From contig CAYYEM010000018.1 in the NCBI GenBank assembly GCA_964470915.1, positions 1-29,291 of the forward strand: a stretch of 29,291 nucleotides of DNA, given 5' to 3'. The stretch's first letter is position 1, and each line of letters begins with the position of its first letter. The notes under the pieces are model-generated. The model had not been told where the DNA came from and made no database searches. It was given only the letters and a program-made list of their open reading frames with translations. This stretch comes from CAYPXN01 sp964470915. GTDB taxonomy: Bacteria > UBA10199 > JADFYH01. Positions 15,671 through 23,550 of the stretch are shown in pieces. Both the position numbers and the translations under genes were made by a program.

Positions 15671-15854
15671 AATTTCTCCTAAACAGTTCTTTAACAAATT
15701 CGTCTTATGTTTTTAATGACCCAAATTCTTGCGCCGGAGGTATCTTACATTTTTAAATGAGGGTCAAGCAGAAGAAAGGCTTAGGAGAAATTCGTTAAAA
15801 GAAATTCAAATAATTGTTTTTAGGATTGTTTTTAACGAATTGTGGTTTTTTTCT
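15671..15854 (+). ncRNA. Foldback sequence upstream of dnaA: possible structured RNA or long dnaA leader
   Basis: AATTTCTCCTAA (15671-15682) and its exact reverse complement (15781-15792) enclose nested complementary segments: TTCTT/AAGAA (15687-15691 with 15772-15776) and TGACCC/GGGTCA (15717-15722 with 15761-15766). A second perfect 12-bp inverted repeat, AATTCGTTAAAA at 15789-15800 with 15830-15841, overlaps the first by 4 nt and is followed by GTGGTTTTTTTC, which resembles a terminator. The two helices compete, so this could be a switch-like leader, a small RNA of roughly 190 nt, or paired protein-binding sites in DNA. The sequence from 15685 resembles the boxA antitermination element (AGTTCTTTAACAAA). 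I recognise no known RNA family. Confidence 0.3.
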
Positions 15855-15960
15855 TATACGAAGTAAACGAGGGTTGAAAAAGGGAATATAAGTTTAAATG
15901 CGCATTTTTCCCTCCAAAGAATTCATAACAATCTGATTTTTAAGTACTTTTTAAAAGATT

Positions 15961-15981
15961 CACAGTTGTGGATAAACTGTG
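15961..15981. promoter_or_regulatory. DnaA box centred in an inverted repeat upstream of dnaA
   Basis: TGTGGATAA at 15967-15975 is the reverse complement of the consensus DnaA box TTATCCACA. It lies in the centre of CACAGTT-N7-AACTGTG (15961-15967 and 15975-15981), whose arms overlap the ends of the box. It is 72 nt before the dnaA start, so DnaA autoregulation or an origin function is plausible. Confidence 0.7.
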
Positions 15982-16047
15982 TCTTATAGGATTTTTTTGG
16001 CTTTAAACCAAGCTTGCCTAAAAACCAAGTAAGTTTGGGGGGTTGCA

Positions 16048-17391
16048 GTGAGTGACACCGTACAGCAAGTTGTTGAATCATTAAAAACTAAAATCAGCGA
16101 ACTTAATTTTAATAATTGGATTCGTCCTGCTACTTTTACGACTCCTTCTTTGGGTCATCTCAAAGTAGAAGTGCCTAATAAGTTTATTAGAGATTGGATT
16201 AGTGAAAACTATCTCGATCTCATTAAATATGAGCTATTTAAAGTAACAGGTTCTGAACATGAAGTTGTCTTTGATCTTATTCCTGAAGACAGTTCTTCTG
16301 CTGAAAACATAAATATAGAAAAACCTCTCCCTGTTGTTTCAAAAGTTGAAAGCGAAACAAATAAGGTTTCTGATCTTTTTAGTCAAAAATACACTTTCGG
16401 AACTTTTGTAGTAGGAACTTCCAACCAATTTGCCCATGCAGCTGCTATGGCTGTGGCCGAAGCCCCCGCAAAAACTTACAACCCTTTATTTTTGTATGGA
16501 GGGGTTGGTTTGGGAAAAACACATCTTTTAAGTGCAATTGGTCATTCCGTCTTAAAAAGAAATAAAAATACACGAGTTATTTATATTTCAGGTGAAAGTT
16601 TTACTAATGAGCTAATAAATTCAATTCGATATGAGAAAATGTTCGAGTTTCGAAAAAAATATCGAGATTCTTGTGATATTTTTTTAGTCGACGATGTACA
16701 ATTTATTGCAGGTAAAGAAAGAACTCAGGAAGAATTTTTTCATACATTCAACTTTCTTTATGAATCTCGAAAACAAATTGTTCTTACAAGTGATCGTTTT
16801 CCAAAAGATATTCCACAGTTAGAAGAAAGATTACGTTCTCGATTTGAGTGGGGTTTAATTGCAGATATCCAAGCACCTGACACAGAAACTCGAGTGGCTA
16901 TTCTTAAAAAGAAGGCGGACCAAGATCAAATTCTCTTACCAGATGACGTAGCGATGTTTTTGGCGACCAACATCAGATCAAATGTTCGAGAATTGGAAGG
17001 TTCTTTAATTCGAGTAAGTGCTTTTTCTTCTTTAGTGGGATCTGAAATTACAATTGATCTAGCAAAAGAGGTTTTGAAGAACTTAATTCCTGATTCTAAT
17101 CGTCATTTAACGATTGAAGCTATCCAAAAACTGGTTGCAGATCACTATAATATAAAGCTTACAGAATTAAAGTCTTCCAGAAGACTTAAAACTTTAACAG
17201 GCCCGCGGCAAATAGCCATGTACTTATGCAGAAAGCATGTAAAGTCCTCTTTTCCAGAATTGGGAATGAAGTTTGGAGGAAAAGACCACTCTACAGTTGT
17301 TCATGCTGTACAAAAAGTAGAGAAAAAACTCGAAGACGATCCTTCTTTCCGAAAAGAACTAGATTCTATTGAAAAACTCCTGTTAGTTTAA
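16048..17391 (+). CDS. dnaA: Chromosomal replication initiator protein DnaA
   Basis: A 447-residue AAA+ initiator. Domain I (about 1-80) contains the conserved W-x-x-P pattern variant NNWIRPATF. A short linker follows (81-110), then the AAA+ domain with Walker A GGVGLGKTH (151-159), Walker B LVDDVQF (213-219), sensor region TSDRFP and RLRSRFEWG (261-269). Domain IV carries the DnaA signature MKFGGKDHSTVVHAVQKVEK (407-426) and binds DnaA boxes. The start is GTG at 16048 with a G-rich, weak Shine-Dalgarno. It is the first plus-strand gene, followed by dnaN after a 365-nt gap. Confidence 0.98.
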   Translation: MSDTVQQVVESLKTKISELNFNNWIRPATFTTPSLGHLKVEVPNKFIRDWISENYLDLIKYELFKVTGSEHEVVFDLIPEDSSSAENINIEKPLPVVSKVESETNKVSDLFSQKYTFGTFVVGTSNQFAHAAAMAVAEAPAKTYNPLFLYGGVGLGKTHLLSAIGHSVLKRNKNTRVIYISGESFTNELINSIRYEKMFEFRKKYRDSCDIFLVDDVQFIAGKERTQEEFFHTFNFLYESRKQIVLTSDRFPKDIPQLEERLRSRFEWGLIADIQAPDTETRVAILKKKADQDQILLPDDVAMFLATNIRSNVRELEGSLIRVSAFSSLVGSEITIDLAKEVLKNLIPDSNRHLTIEAIQKLVADHYNIKLTELKSSRRLKTLTGPRQIAMYLCRKHVKSSFPELGMKFGGKDHSTVVHAVQKVEKKLEDDPSFRKELDSIEKLLLV

Positions 17392-17756
17392 ATTCAATTT
17401 AGAATTCAAAAAATTACTTGTTTAAAAAAAACAAGGGGACTTGTGCTTGATTTGATTTTTTTAATTCTGTAGTGAATAGAAATTGGAAAAGCTGTGGAAA
17501 ACTTTAAACTGTTTTTTGAACGAGCCTGTGGATAAAAATTAGAAAAGTTTGTGGATGATTCTTGAATAAAAAAATATCCCAAGTTTTAATTTTAATCTTA
17601 CAAATCTTTTCACAGTTTTTGCCTCATAAGTTAGTTTATTAATTATCAAGGCTTAACAAACTTAATCACTTGTTCACAAAGACTATTATTATCTACTATA
17701 TATATATATTTATAACTTAAGAATAAAGAAAGCTGTTCAAAACACGGGAGGAAATC
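17392..17756. other. Candidate oriC in the dnaA-dnaN intergenic region
   Basis: No gene lies here. DnaA-box-like sequences in one orientation are TGTGGAAAA (17493-17501), the perfect TGTGGATAA (17527-17535) and TGTGGATGA (17550-17558). A weak forward match, TTGTTCACA, is at 17670-17678. Further right is an AT-only alternating tract (about 17695-17713), suitable as an unwinding element, and then the dnaN ribosome-binding site. A small AT-rich hairpin (CTTGTTT/AAACAAG, 17417-17435) follows dnaA. Box cluster plus AT tract next to dnaA, with genes diverging to both sides, make this the best origin candidate; cumulative GC skew of the full chromosome would confirm it. Confidence 0.7.
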
Positions 17757-18878
17757 ATGGAATTCAAAATAAAACGAAATGAATTTTTAAATGCACTTGG
17801 ATGGAGTCAATCTGTTGTCGAGAAAAAAACCACCATGCCGATCCTCTCTAATGCCTTACTTGAAGCAAGTGGAAATAAATTAAAAATAATAGCCACTGAT
17901 TTAGAAGTAGGAGTTAGCACTCATGTTGCAGCCCAAGTTCAAAGCGAAGGAAAAATTTGTGTTTCAGCTAAAAATCTTCATGACATCGTTCGTGAGCTTT
18001 CTGTTGAAGAGATTCATATTAAGAAAAAAGATCAAAATAGAATTGAGCTTAGTGCAGGAAAATCTAATTTTAAAATCGTAGGATTACCCGCTGAAGATTT
18101 TCCTAGTTTACCCAGTGTAGAAGAAAAAAATTCTTATCCTCTTGAAAGTAAGGGCTTGAAAAGTATGTTGGATAAAACGGTTTTTGCTATTTCAAACGAT
18201 GAAAGCCGTTATAATCTTCATGGAGTTTATTTAGAGCAAACGGGAGATAAAACACTTCGAATGGTGGCTACAGACGGACACCGACTTTCTTACGTAGATC
18301 GAGAGCTGAGCCAGAGTGTTAAATTACCAAAAGGCGTGATTATTCCTAAAAAAGCGGTTCAAGAATTGAGACGCTTAGTAGGAGAACTTTCCGTTGAAGG
18401 TTCAGATAAAGAAGGAATTCGATTCAGTATTGATGGAAGAAATTGTGTGGCACAAAGAGGAAATGTTACTTTAGTCGCCAGGTTAATCGATGGCGAATTT
18501 CCTGATTATAAGCCGGTAATACCAAAAGGTCCCTCAAAAGTGATGGTTGTAAATCGAGAAACTTTGATGGGGGCTTTAAAAAGAGTTTCTCTTTTGGTGA
18601 ATGATCGTTCTCGAGGGGTTCGTTTTGTGGTGAGTCCAGGAATTTTAGAATTGAGCACCTCCAATCCTGATTTAGGTGAGGCAAAAGAAGAACTTATTGT
18701 AGATTATGCCGGAGAAAAGTTGAGCATTGGTTTTAATGCCAGATATTTTTTAGACGTTTTGAATGTGGTTGAAGATGAGAAAATCGTGATAGAACTCAAT
18801 GGTGAGGTGGGGCCCTGTGTTATTCGATCAGAATATGACAGAGGGTTTTTAACCGTGATTATGCCCATGAGAATATAA
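17757..18878 (+). CDS. dnaN: DNA polymerase III sliding clamp (beta subunit)
   Basis: A 373-residue beta clamp with the usual three-domain length. Family patterns include MEFKIKRNEFLNALGWSQSV, TTMPILSNALLEA, RIELSAGKSNFKIVGLPAED and DGHRLSYVDRE, and the C-terminal VIMPMRI ending is typical. It forms the ring that tethers the replicative polymerase. GGGAGGAAATC before the ATG is a strong ribosome-binding site. It sits between dnaA and recF in the conserved order. Confidence 0.98.
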   Translation: MEFKIKRNEFLNALGWSQSVVEKKTTMPILSNALLEASGNKLKIIATDLEVGVSTHVAAQVQSEGKICVSAKNLHDIVRELSVEEIHIKKKDQNRIELSAGKSNFKIVGLPAEDFPSLPSVEEKNSYPLESKGLKSMLDKTVFAISNDESRYNLHGVYLEQTGDKTLRMVATDGHRLSYVDRELSQSVKLPKGVIIPKKAVQELRRLVGELSVEGSDKEGIRFSIDGRNCVAQRGNVTLVARLIDGEFPDYKPVIPKGPSKVMVVNRETLMGALKRVSLLVNDRSRGVRFVVSPGILELSTSNPDLGEAKEELIVDYAGEKLSIGFNARYFLDVLNVVEDEKIVIELNGEVGPCVIRSEYDRGFLTVIMPMRI

Positions 18879-18888
18879 CGGTAAAGTT

Positions 18889-20058
18889 TTGAAAGAAAAG
18901 AACGCTCATATTCAAACATCGCAAACTGATTTTAAGGGGAATCCTCTTTCTTTATTTGAGGTGCAGGATTTTCGAAATGTTCAGGCTTGTAAAATATTAC
19001 CCCATCCTCGTTTTAATTTCTTTTACGGAAATAATGCTCAGGGAAAAACCTCTCTTTTAGAAGCCATCTATTTTATTTCAGAATTAAAATCTTTTCGTTG
19101 CCAGGATTTGGGATCTTTAGTGGCACATCAAAAAAAAGAGAGTTTGCTAAGAGCCGAGTTAAGTATCCATGGAATTCTCTACGATATTCAAGCATCTCTT
19201 TCTCCTCAAGGAAAAGAAATTTATCTTAATGGAAAAAAACCTCGACCCTACTCAAAGCTGCGTCAAATTATTCCGATCGTTTTATTTACACCTGACTCTA
19301 TTCGGCTTTTCAGGGTTTCACCGGGTGAGAGGAGAAATTATTTTGACCGATTTTTTTGTCTATTAAGTGAGTCTTACGAACATTGTTATGAAAACTACCA
19401 AAAAATACTTAAACAAAAACAGGGCTTAATTGAACAATGGCGGGAATCAGGCGTCCATAACCCGTCACAAATGGAAGTTTGGAATCAAGAGCTCAGCCGA
19501 TGGGGAGGTCGTCTTACTTTTTATCGTTTTCATTGGACTCAAAAAGTTTCAGAAAAACTATCCCATTATTTTGAGCATTTATCGGGAAATGAATGGAAAG
19601 TAAATTTACAATATGAAACTTATCTCAAATCTTTGGATTCTCAAGAACCTGAAGAAATGGAGAAAATAATTTTTCAAGAAATCTTGAAAAGAAAAGACGA
19701 TGAAATACAAAGAGGTCAAGTGTTAGTAGGGCCTCATCGTGACGATTGGGCTCTTTGGATTGAAGGGGCTAGACTTAAAGAAGAAGGATCTCAAGGACAA
19801 CATCGAGTTACGGTAGCCGCTTTAAAACTTTCGGAGGTTTCATTGTTGAAGTCAATCGGAAGAAGTCCGCTGGCTCTTTTTGATGATTTGCTCAGCGAGT
19901 TGGATGAACAACGTTCTCGTCAAATGCTTGAAACTTTAAGTGAGTGCGACTGCCAAGTTTTTTTAACTTCGGTGACACCTTTAGGTCTTTCTCTGCAAGG
20001 CTTAGAAGGTCTTGCTTATGAAGTAAAAAAGGGCGTATTGTTTCCAGTAAACTTATAA
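18889..20058 (+). CDS. recF: DNA replication and repair ATPase RecF
   Basis: A 389-residue SMC-like ATPase for loading RecA at gaps. The N-terminal VQDFRNVQACKI replaces the common L-x-NFRNY pattern, followed by Walker A GNNAQGKTS (47-55), a Q-loop region, the ABC-type signature near EEGSQGQHRV, and Walker B LALFDDLLSELDEQR. The start is TTG at 18889, 10 nt after dnaN. No ATG lies between it and the first family residues, and the Shine-Dalgarno is weak, so coupling with dnaN is likely. An N-terminal extension of about 20 residues is unusual but in frame. Confidence 0.94.
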   Translation: MKEKNAHIQTSQTDFKGNPLSLFEVQDFRNVQACKILPHPRFNFFYGNNAQGKTSLLEAIYFISELKSFRCQDLGSLVAHQKKESLLRAELSIHGILYDIQASLSPQGKEIYLNGKKPRPYSKLRQIIPIVLFTPDSIRLFRVSPGERRNYFDRFFCLLSESYEHCYENYQKILKQKQGLIEQWRESGVHNPSQMEVWNQELSRWGGRLTFYRFHWTQKVSEKLSHYFEHLSGNEWKVNLQYETYLKSLDSQEPEEMEKIIFQEILKRKDDEIQRGQVLVGPHRDDWALWIEGARLKEEGSQGQHRVTVAALKLSEVSLLKSIGRSPLALFDDLLSELDEQRSRQMLETLSECDCQVFLTSVTPLGLSLQGLEGLAYEVKKGVLFPVNL

Positions 20059-20133
20059 AATGATTTGATCTGAAAACTCATTATGATAGCGTGTTTATTT
20101 ACGTAGATGAGCTATTTGCGTTAAGGAGGTTTT

Positions 20134-22563
20134 GTGGCTAGGCAAGCAGTTGATAAAAAAGAAGAAAAATACGATGCGAGTTCGATTAAAATTTTGGAAG
20201 GTCTTGAAGCTGTCCGAAAAAGACCCGCAATGTATATCGGATCGACCGGAAGTCCTGGTTTGCATCACTTGGTTTATGAAGCCGTAGATAACTCGATCGA
20301 TGAAGCCTTGGCTGGTTTTTGTGATACTGTGGAAGTAATCATCCATATTGATAATTCGATTACTGTCGAAGACAATGGTCGTGGAATTCCAGTAGATATG
20401 CATCCTACCGAAAAAGTTTCAGCTGCTGAAGTGGTTATGACTAAACTTCATGCAGGGGGTAAGTTTGAGAATAGTGCTTATAAAGTATCTGGCGGCTTGC
20501 ATGGTGTAGGTATTTCTTGCGTGAATGCACTCTCAGAAGAACTCAATTTAGAAATCAAGAGGGATGGAAAAGTTTACCATCAACGTTACAAAAGAGGTGT
20601 TCCTGAAGCACCCCTCGAAAAAATAGGAAAAACAGATAAAAGAGGAACAAAAATTTGGTTCAAGCCCGACCCTAAAATTTTTGAAGCTAGAGAATATAGT
20701 TTTGATGTGTTGAGTAATCGTTTGCGTGAATTATCTTTTTTGAACAAGGGAATTAAGATTAAGATTAACGATGAACGAAGTGGTAAAAATCATGAATTCA
20801 AATACGAAGGTGGAATTATTAGTTTTGTTGAGTTTTTGAATCAGAGAAAGACCCCCCTTCATCCCAAACCTGTTTACATTACCTCTGAAAAAGACTTGGT
20901 CGTGATAGAAATTGCCATGCAATGGAATGATGGCTATTCAGAACAGATTTTTTCCTTTGCAAACAATATTAACACCCATGATGGTGGAACCCATGTCACG
21001 GGTTTTAAATCTGCTCTTACTCGTTCTTTGAATGGCTATATGAATAAAGCCAATCTGCTAAAAGATCTCAAAGGAGAAAACTTAGAGGGAGAGGATATTC
21101 GCGAAGGTCTCACCGCTGTTATTTCAGTCAAGCTTCCAAGTCCTCAATTTGAAGGTCAAACAAAAGGAAAGCTTGGTAATTCGGAAATGGAAGGCATTGT
21201 AAAATCAATGGTGAGTGAAAAATTGAATGCCTATTTTGAAGAAAACCCTGGGGTAGCGAAAAAAATTGCAAGCAAGATTATTGAAGCTGCTCGAGCCCGA
21301 GTTGCCGCTCGAAATGCACGAAATTTAGTGCGTCGTAAATCAGCACTTGAAATAGGATCTTTGCCAGGAAAATTGGCAGATTGCCAAGAGAAAGATCCTA
21401 AATTTTCAGAACTCTATATTGTAGAAGGAGATTCTGCAGGAGGTTCTGCCAAACAAGGCCGTGACCGTCGAAATCAGGCCATTCTTCCTTTGAAAGGAAA
21501 AATCCTGAACGTTGAAAAAGCTCGTTTCGATAAAATGCTAACCTCTGATGAAATTAGAACTTTGATTACCGCCTTGGGAACAGGGATTGGAGAACAAGAT
21601 TTTGATATCGAAAAACTGCGTTATCATAACATTATCATCATGACCGATGCGGACGTTGACGGAGCCCATATCCGCACGCTGCTTCTTACTTTTTTCTATC
21701 GTCAAATGCCCTCTGTGATTGAAAGAGGCCATTTATATATTGCTCAGCCACCACTTTATAAAATCAAAAAAGGAAAATCTGAAAAATATTTGAAAGACGA
21801 TACCTCGCTAGAAGATTATTTAATTGAGTTGGGTACGGAAAATTTACGATTGAAAGTAAAAGCTAAAGACTGCGCTGGAAAACTTCTTGCGGAGCTCACG
21901 AAAAAACTAATCCGTTATTCTAATACTTTAAATCACGTACGTTCTAAGGCGGATCCTCGGGTGGTGGATGCTTTAGTGAAAGCAACCGATATTGAGATCG
22001 ATACTTTAAAAAACACCAAACAGCTAGATGCTCAAGCAGATAAACTTTCTAACTATCTTTCAGAAAAATATCCTGACATGAGAGATTTTCAATTAGATAC
22101 GCAAGAAGATGAAGAGCATTCCACTCAAAAACTAGTCTATAAAACGGTTCACAATGGCGTGAGTCGAGAAACAACCATCGGTGTTGAGCTCTTGAGTACC
22201 CCCGAAGTGATAGAGCTTAAAAACCTCAATAAAACTTTCAAAGAATGGGGAGACGGTCCTTTTTCAATTATTTTAAAAGATAAAGAGGAAAAGTTTGATG
22301 ATCTCCAAAAAGTGAAACAATATATTCTTGATCAGGGTAAAGAGGGTCTCTACATTCAGAGATATAAAGGACTAGGAGAAATGAATCCGGAACAGCTTTG
22401 GGAAACCACCATGAGTGCCGAAACTCGTACTTTATTACAAGTCAAAGTAGACGATGCGGTTGAAGCAGATCAGATTTTTACTATCTTAATGGGTGATCAA
22501 GTGGAGCCACGCCGTGAATTTATCGAACAAAATGCCTTAACTGTAAAGAATCTGGATATATAA
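20134..22563 (+). CDS. gyrB: DNA gyrase subunit B
   Basis: An 809-residue GyrB. The GHKL ATPase domain shows EAVDNSIDEALAG (Asn53 for Mg-ATP), DNGRG (80-84) and SGGLHGVGISCVNAL. A transducer domain follows, then the TOPRIM domain with EGDSAGGSA (from Glu431) and TDADVDGAHIRTLLLTFFYR. The long insert (about 570-730) between TOPRIM and the conserved QRYKGLGEMNPEQLWETTM is characteristic of many Gram-negative gyrases; E. coli GyrB is of similar size. The start is GTG at 20134 with AAGGAGG upstream. No gyrA follows, so gyrA must lie elsewhere. Confidence 0.98.
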   Translation: MARQAVDKKEEKYDASSIKILEGLEAVRKRPAMYIGSTGSPGLHHLVYEAVDNSIDEALAGFCDTVEVIIHIDNSITVEDNGRGIPVDMHPTEKVSAAEVVMTKLHAGGKFENSAYKVSGGLHGVGISCVNALSEELNLEIKRDGKVYHQRYKRGVPEAPLEKIGKTDKRGTKIWFKPDPKIFEAREYSFDVLSNRLRELSFLNKGIKIKINDERSGKNHEFKYEGGIISFVEFLNQRKTPLHPKPVYITSEKDLVVIEIAMQWNDGYSEQIFSFANNINTHDGGTHVTGFKSALTRSLNGYMNKANLLKDLKGENLEGEDIREGLTAVISVKLPSPQFEGQTKGKLGNSEMEGIVKSMVSEKLNAYFEENPGVAKKIASKIIEAARARVAARNARNLVRRKSALEIGSLPGKLADCQEKDPKFSELYIVEGDSAGGSAKQGRDRRNQAILPLKGKILNVEKARFDKMLTSDEIRTLITALGTGIGEQDFDIEKLRYHNIIIMTDADVDGAHIRTLLLTFFYRQMPSVIERGHLYIAQPPLYKIKKGKSEKYLKDDTSLEDYLIELGTENLRLKVKAKDCAGKLLAELTKKLIRYSNTLNHVRSKADPRVVDALVKATDIEIDTLKNTKQLDAQADKLSNYLSEKYPDMRDFQLDTQEDEEHSTQKLVYKTVHNGVSRETTIGVELLSTPEVIELKNLNKTFKEWGDGPFSIILKDKEEKFDDLQKVKQYILDQGKEGLYIQRYKGLGEMNPEQLWETTMSAETRTLLQVKVDDAVEADQIFTILMGDQVEPRREFIEQNALTVKNLDI

Positions 22564-22604
22564 TTATCTATATATATTAAATACTTCGAAACATTTGAGG
22601 TTAA

Positions 22605-22760
22605 GTGGTCGAAAATAGGGGAAGTGAAGCGAAAACAGATTTATTCTGTTTGAGCGAGCAAGAATGGGGGAACGGGGGGCCGGTTTGCTGGGCTCCCGAA
22701 TTTAATGAAAAAGAGTATTTGCAGCGAGGATTAGCCGCGCTTATAATAATCACTTATTAA
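22605..22760 (+). CDS. Small hypothetical ORF in a GC-rich palindromic segment
   Basis: A 51-codon open frame starting with GTG, preceded by GAGG at 4 nt, and encoding VVENRGSEAKTDLFCLSEQE, then WGNGGPVCWAPEFNEKEYLQ and RGLAALIIITY. It lies between gyrB and the next gene in sequence visibly richer in G and C than its neighbours. It contains two hairpins: AAACAGA/TCTGTTT (near 22634-22652) and a GC-rich stem (22673-22681 with 22690-22698). I do not recognise the peptide. The hairpins suggest it may instead be a mobile palindromic repeat or a non-coding element that happens to be open. Confidence 0.3.
   Translation: MVENRGSEAKTDLFCLSEQEWGNGGPVCWAPEFNEKEYLQRGLAALIIITY
22673..22698 (+). terminator. 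GC-rich hairpin downstream of gyrB
   Basis: Bases 22673-22681 (CGGGGGGCC) pair with 22690-22698 (GGGCTCCCG) with one mismatch and one G-T pair around an 8-nt loop. This is a strong stem 110 nt after gyrB. The following sequence (AATTTAATG) has no real T-run, so termination is possible but unproven; it may equally belong to the repeat-like segment around it. Confidence 0.3.
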
Positions 22761-22792
22761 ACGAAATATGTAGTCATTCTAAGGAGATAAAC

Positions 22793-23272
22793 ATGGGTAG
22801 ACTTACTTTAAATGATTTAGACGTAGAAATTCCTGCAAACTGGCAAGACCAAGGCATGGTGACACTTACTATTCCTTCAACAGATAAAAATGTTCGTCCG
22901 AATATTATTCTTACCAAAGAAAGACTCAATCAAGCGGTTGATTTGAAAACTTACTTTGAAAAAATTAAAGAAGCCGTGAAGGCACGTGGTATTCAAAGTT
23001 TTAAGATTGTCGATGAAAAGCAGATTAGTGTGGGAGGCGTGCCTGCCATGCAGATGGTTTGCCAATGGGACTTGGCTTCGATGAAGCAGATGTTGGGTGA
23101 AGAAACTCCCGCCTTGAAAAATATTAAAGCCGGTCAAAAAGTGCAACAAATTCAAATTACCCTGATTCGAGGAGATGTAGCGATTAATATCACAGCTAGT
23201 TTTCCTGGTGATCAGTTTGAACTTTATGCACGTCCTTTCCAGAAGTTTATACAAACGATGAAGTTTGCTTAA
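22793..23272 (+). CDS. DUF1795 / DcrB-like domain protein
   Basis: A 159-residue single-domain protein resembling the DUF1795 (DcrB/EagR-like, PsbP-type fold) family. Visible family features are an N-terminal strand with VEIPANWQDQGMVTLTIP, a NIILTKERL segment, KIVDEKQISVGGVPAMQMVC, and a C-terminal FQKFIQTMKF. There is no signal peptide, lipobox or membrane segment, so it is cytoplasmic. Some DUF1795 proteins are chaperones for type VI secretion effectors, but no secretion genes are nearby, so function is open. AAGGAG 7 nt before the ATG supports the start. The gene ends 2 nt from the convergent acylphosphatase stop and shares its terminator region. Confidence 0.7.
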   Translation: MGRLTLNDLDVEIPANWQDQGMVTLTIPSTDKNVRPNIILTKERLNQAVDLKTYFEKIKEAVKARGIQSFKIVDEKQISVGGVPAMQMVCQWDLASMKQMLGEETPALKNIKAGQKVQQIQITLIRGDVAINITASFPGDQFELYARPFQKFIQTMKFA

Positions 23273-23274
23273 TT

Positions 23275-23550
23275 TTAGAGTTTAATCTGAAAATCCTCAA
23301 AGGCTTCCAAATTTGGAAGCCTTTTTGTTTTGACTTCTTTGACTTGAGCGCGAGCAGGGCCTTGATGACAGGCTTGAATGAATGCTTGGACTTTTTCTTC
23401 AGGCCCTTGAGCTTCTGCTTCCACACTATCATCCGGACAATTTTTCACCCAGCCTTTTAAGTCTAAAAGCTTTGCTGTCCGTGAAGCCCAGACTCGATAG
23501 CCCACGCCTTGGACAAGGCCTATGATTTTTAAATGAATTCGGATTTGCAT
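23275..23550 (-). CDS. acyP: Acylphosphatase
   Basis: A 91-residue acylphosphatase, hydrolysing the carboxyl-phosphate bond of acyl phosphates. The signature GLVQGVGYR contains the phosphate-binding Arg19, and GWVKN supplies the catalytic Asn37. Length and the ferredoxin-like alternation are typical. It is one of two genes in the right arm that oppose the replication direction. Its 3' end overlaps a strong plus-strand terminator (23301-23331) whose palindrome is part of its coding sequence (LPNLEAF). The Shine-Dalgarno is weak (AGGGGA). Confidence 0.93.
   Translation of the reverse strand: MQIRIHLKIIGLVQGVGYRVWASRTAKLLDLKGWVKNCPDDSVEAEAQGPEEKVQAFIQACHQGPARAQVKEVKTKRLPNLEAFEDFQIKL
23301..23331 (+). 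terminator. Intrinsic terminator embedded in the 3' coding end of acyP
   Basis: AGGCTTCCAAA and TTTGGAAGCCT abut in a perfect 22-bp palindrome (23301-23322), followed by TTTTGTTTT. On the plus strand this is a strong Rho-independent terminator 29 nt after the DUF1795 gene. On the minus strand only A-rich sequence precedes the stem and no U-run follows, so it should not end acyP transcription. Confidence 0.85.

Larger units (their letters stand above)
15493..16047. other. Gene-free rpmH-dnaA intergenic region
   Basis: No protein gene was found. The left end holds the minus-strand rpmH promoter, the middle holds the overlapping inverted repeats described separately, and the right end holds one perfect DnaA box. 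The motif AATTCGT occurs twice directly and once inverted (15697-15703, 15789-15795, 15835-15841). This gap separates the divergent rpmH and dnaA genes and may form part of a bipartite origin. Confidence 0.6.

Noticed and set aside
15671..15792. Remnant rRNA operon leader, suggested by the boxA-like motif and flanking complementary arms
   Set aside because: No 16S sequence or other rRNA operon part is present, and boxA-like strings are short and AT-rich; kept only as a note in the foldback finding.
15960..15990. dnaA promoter using TTGTGG and TTATAG
   Set aside because: The spacing of about 12 nt is too short for a sigma70 promoter; no dnaA promoter could be assigned with confidence.
22981..22996. 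CACGTG core in a parS-like context within the DUF1795 gene
   Set aside because: Only the CACGTG core fits; the flanking bases do not match TGTT or AAACA, so it is not called parS.
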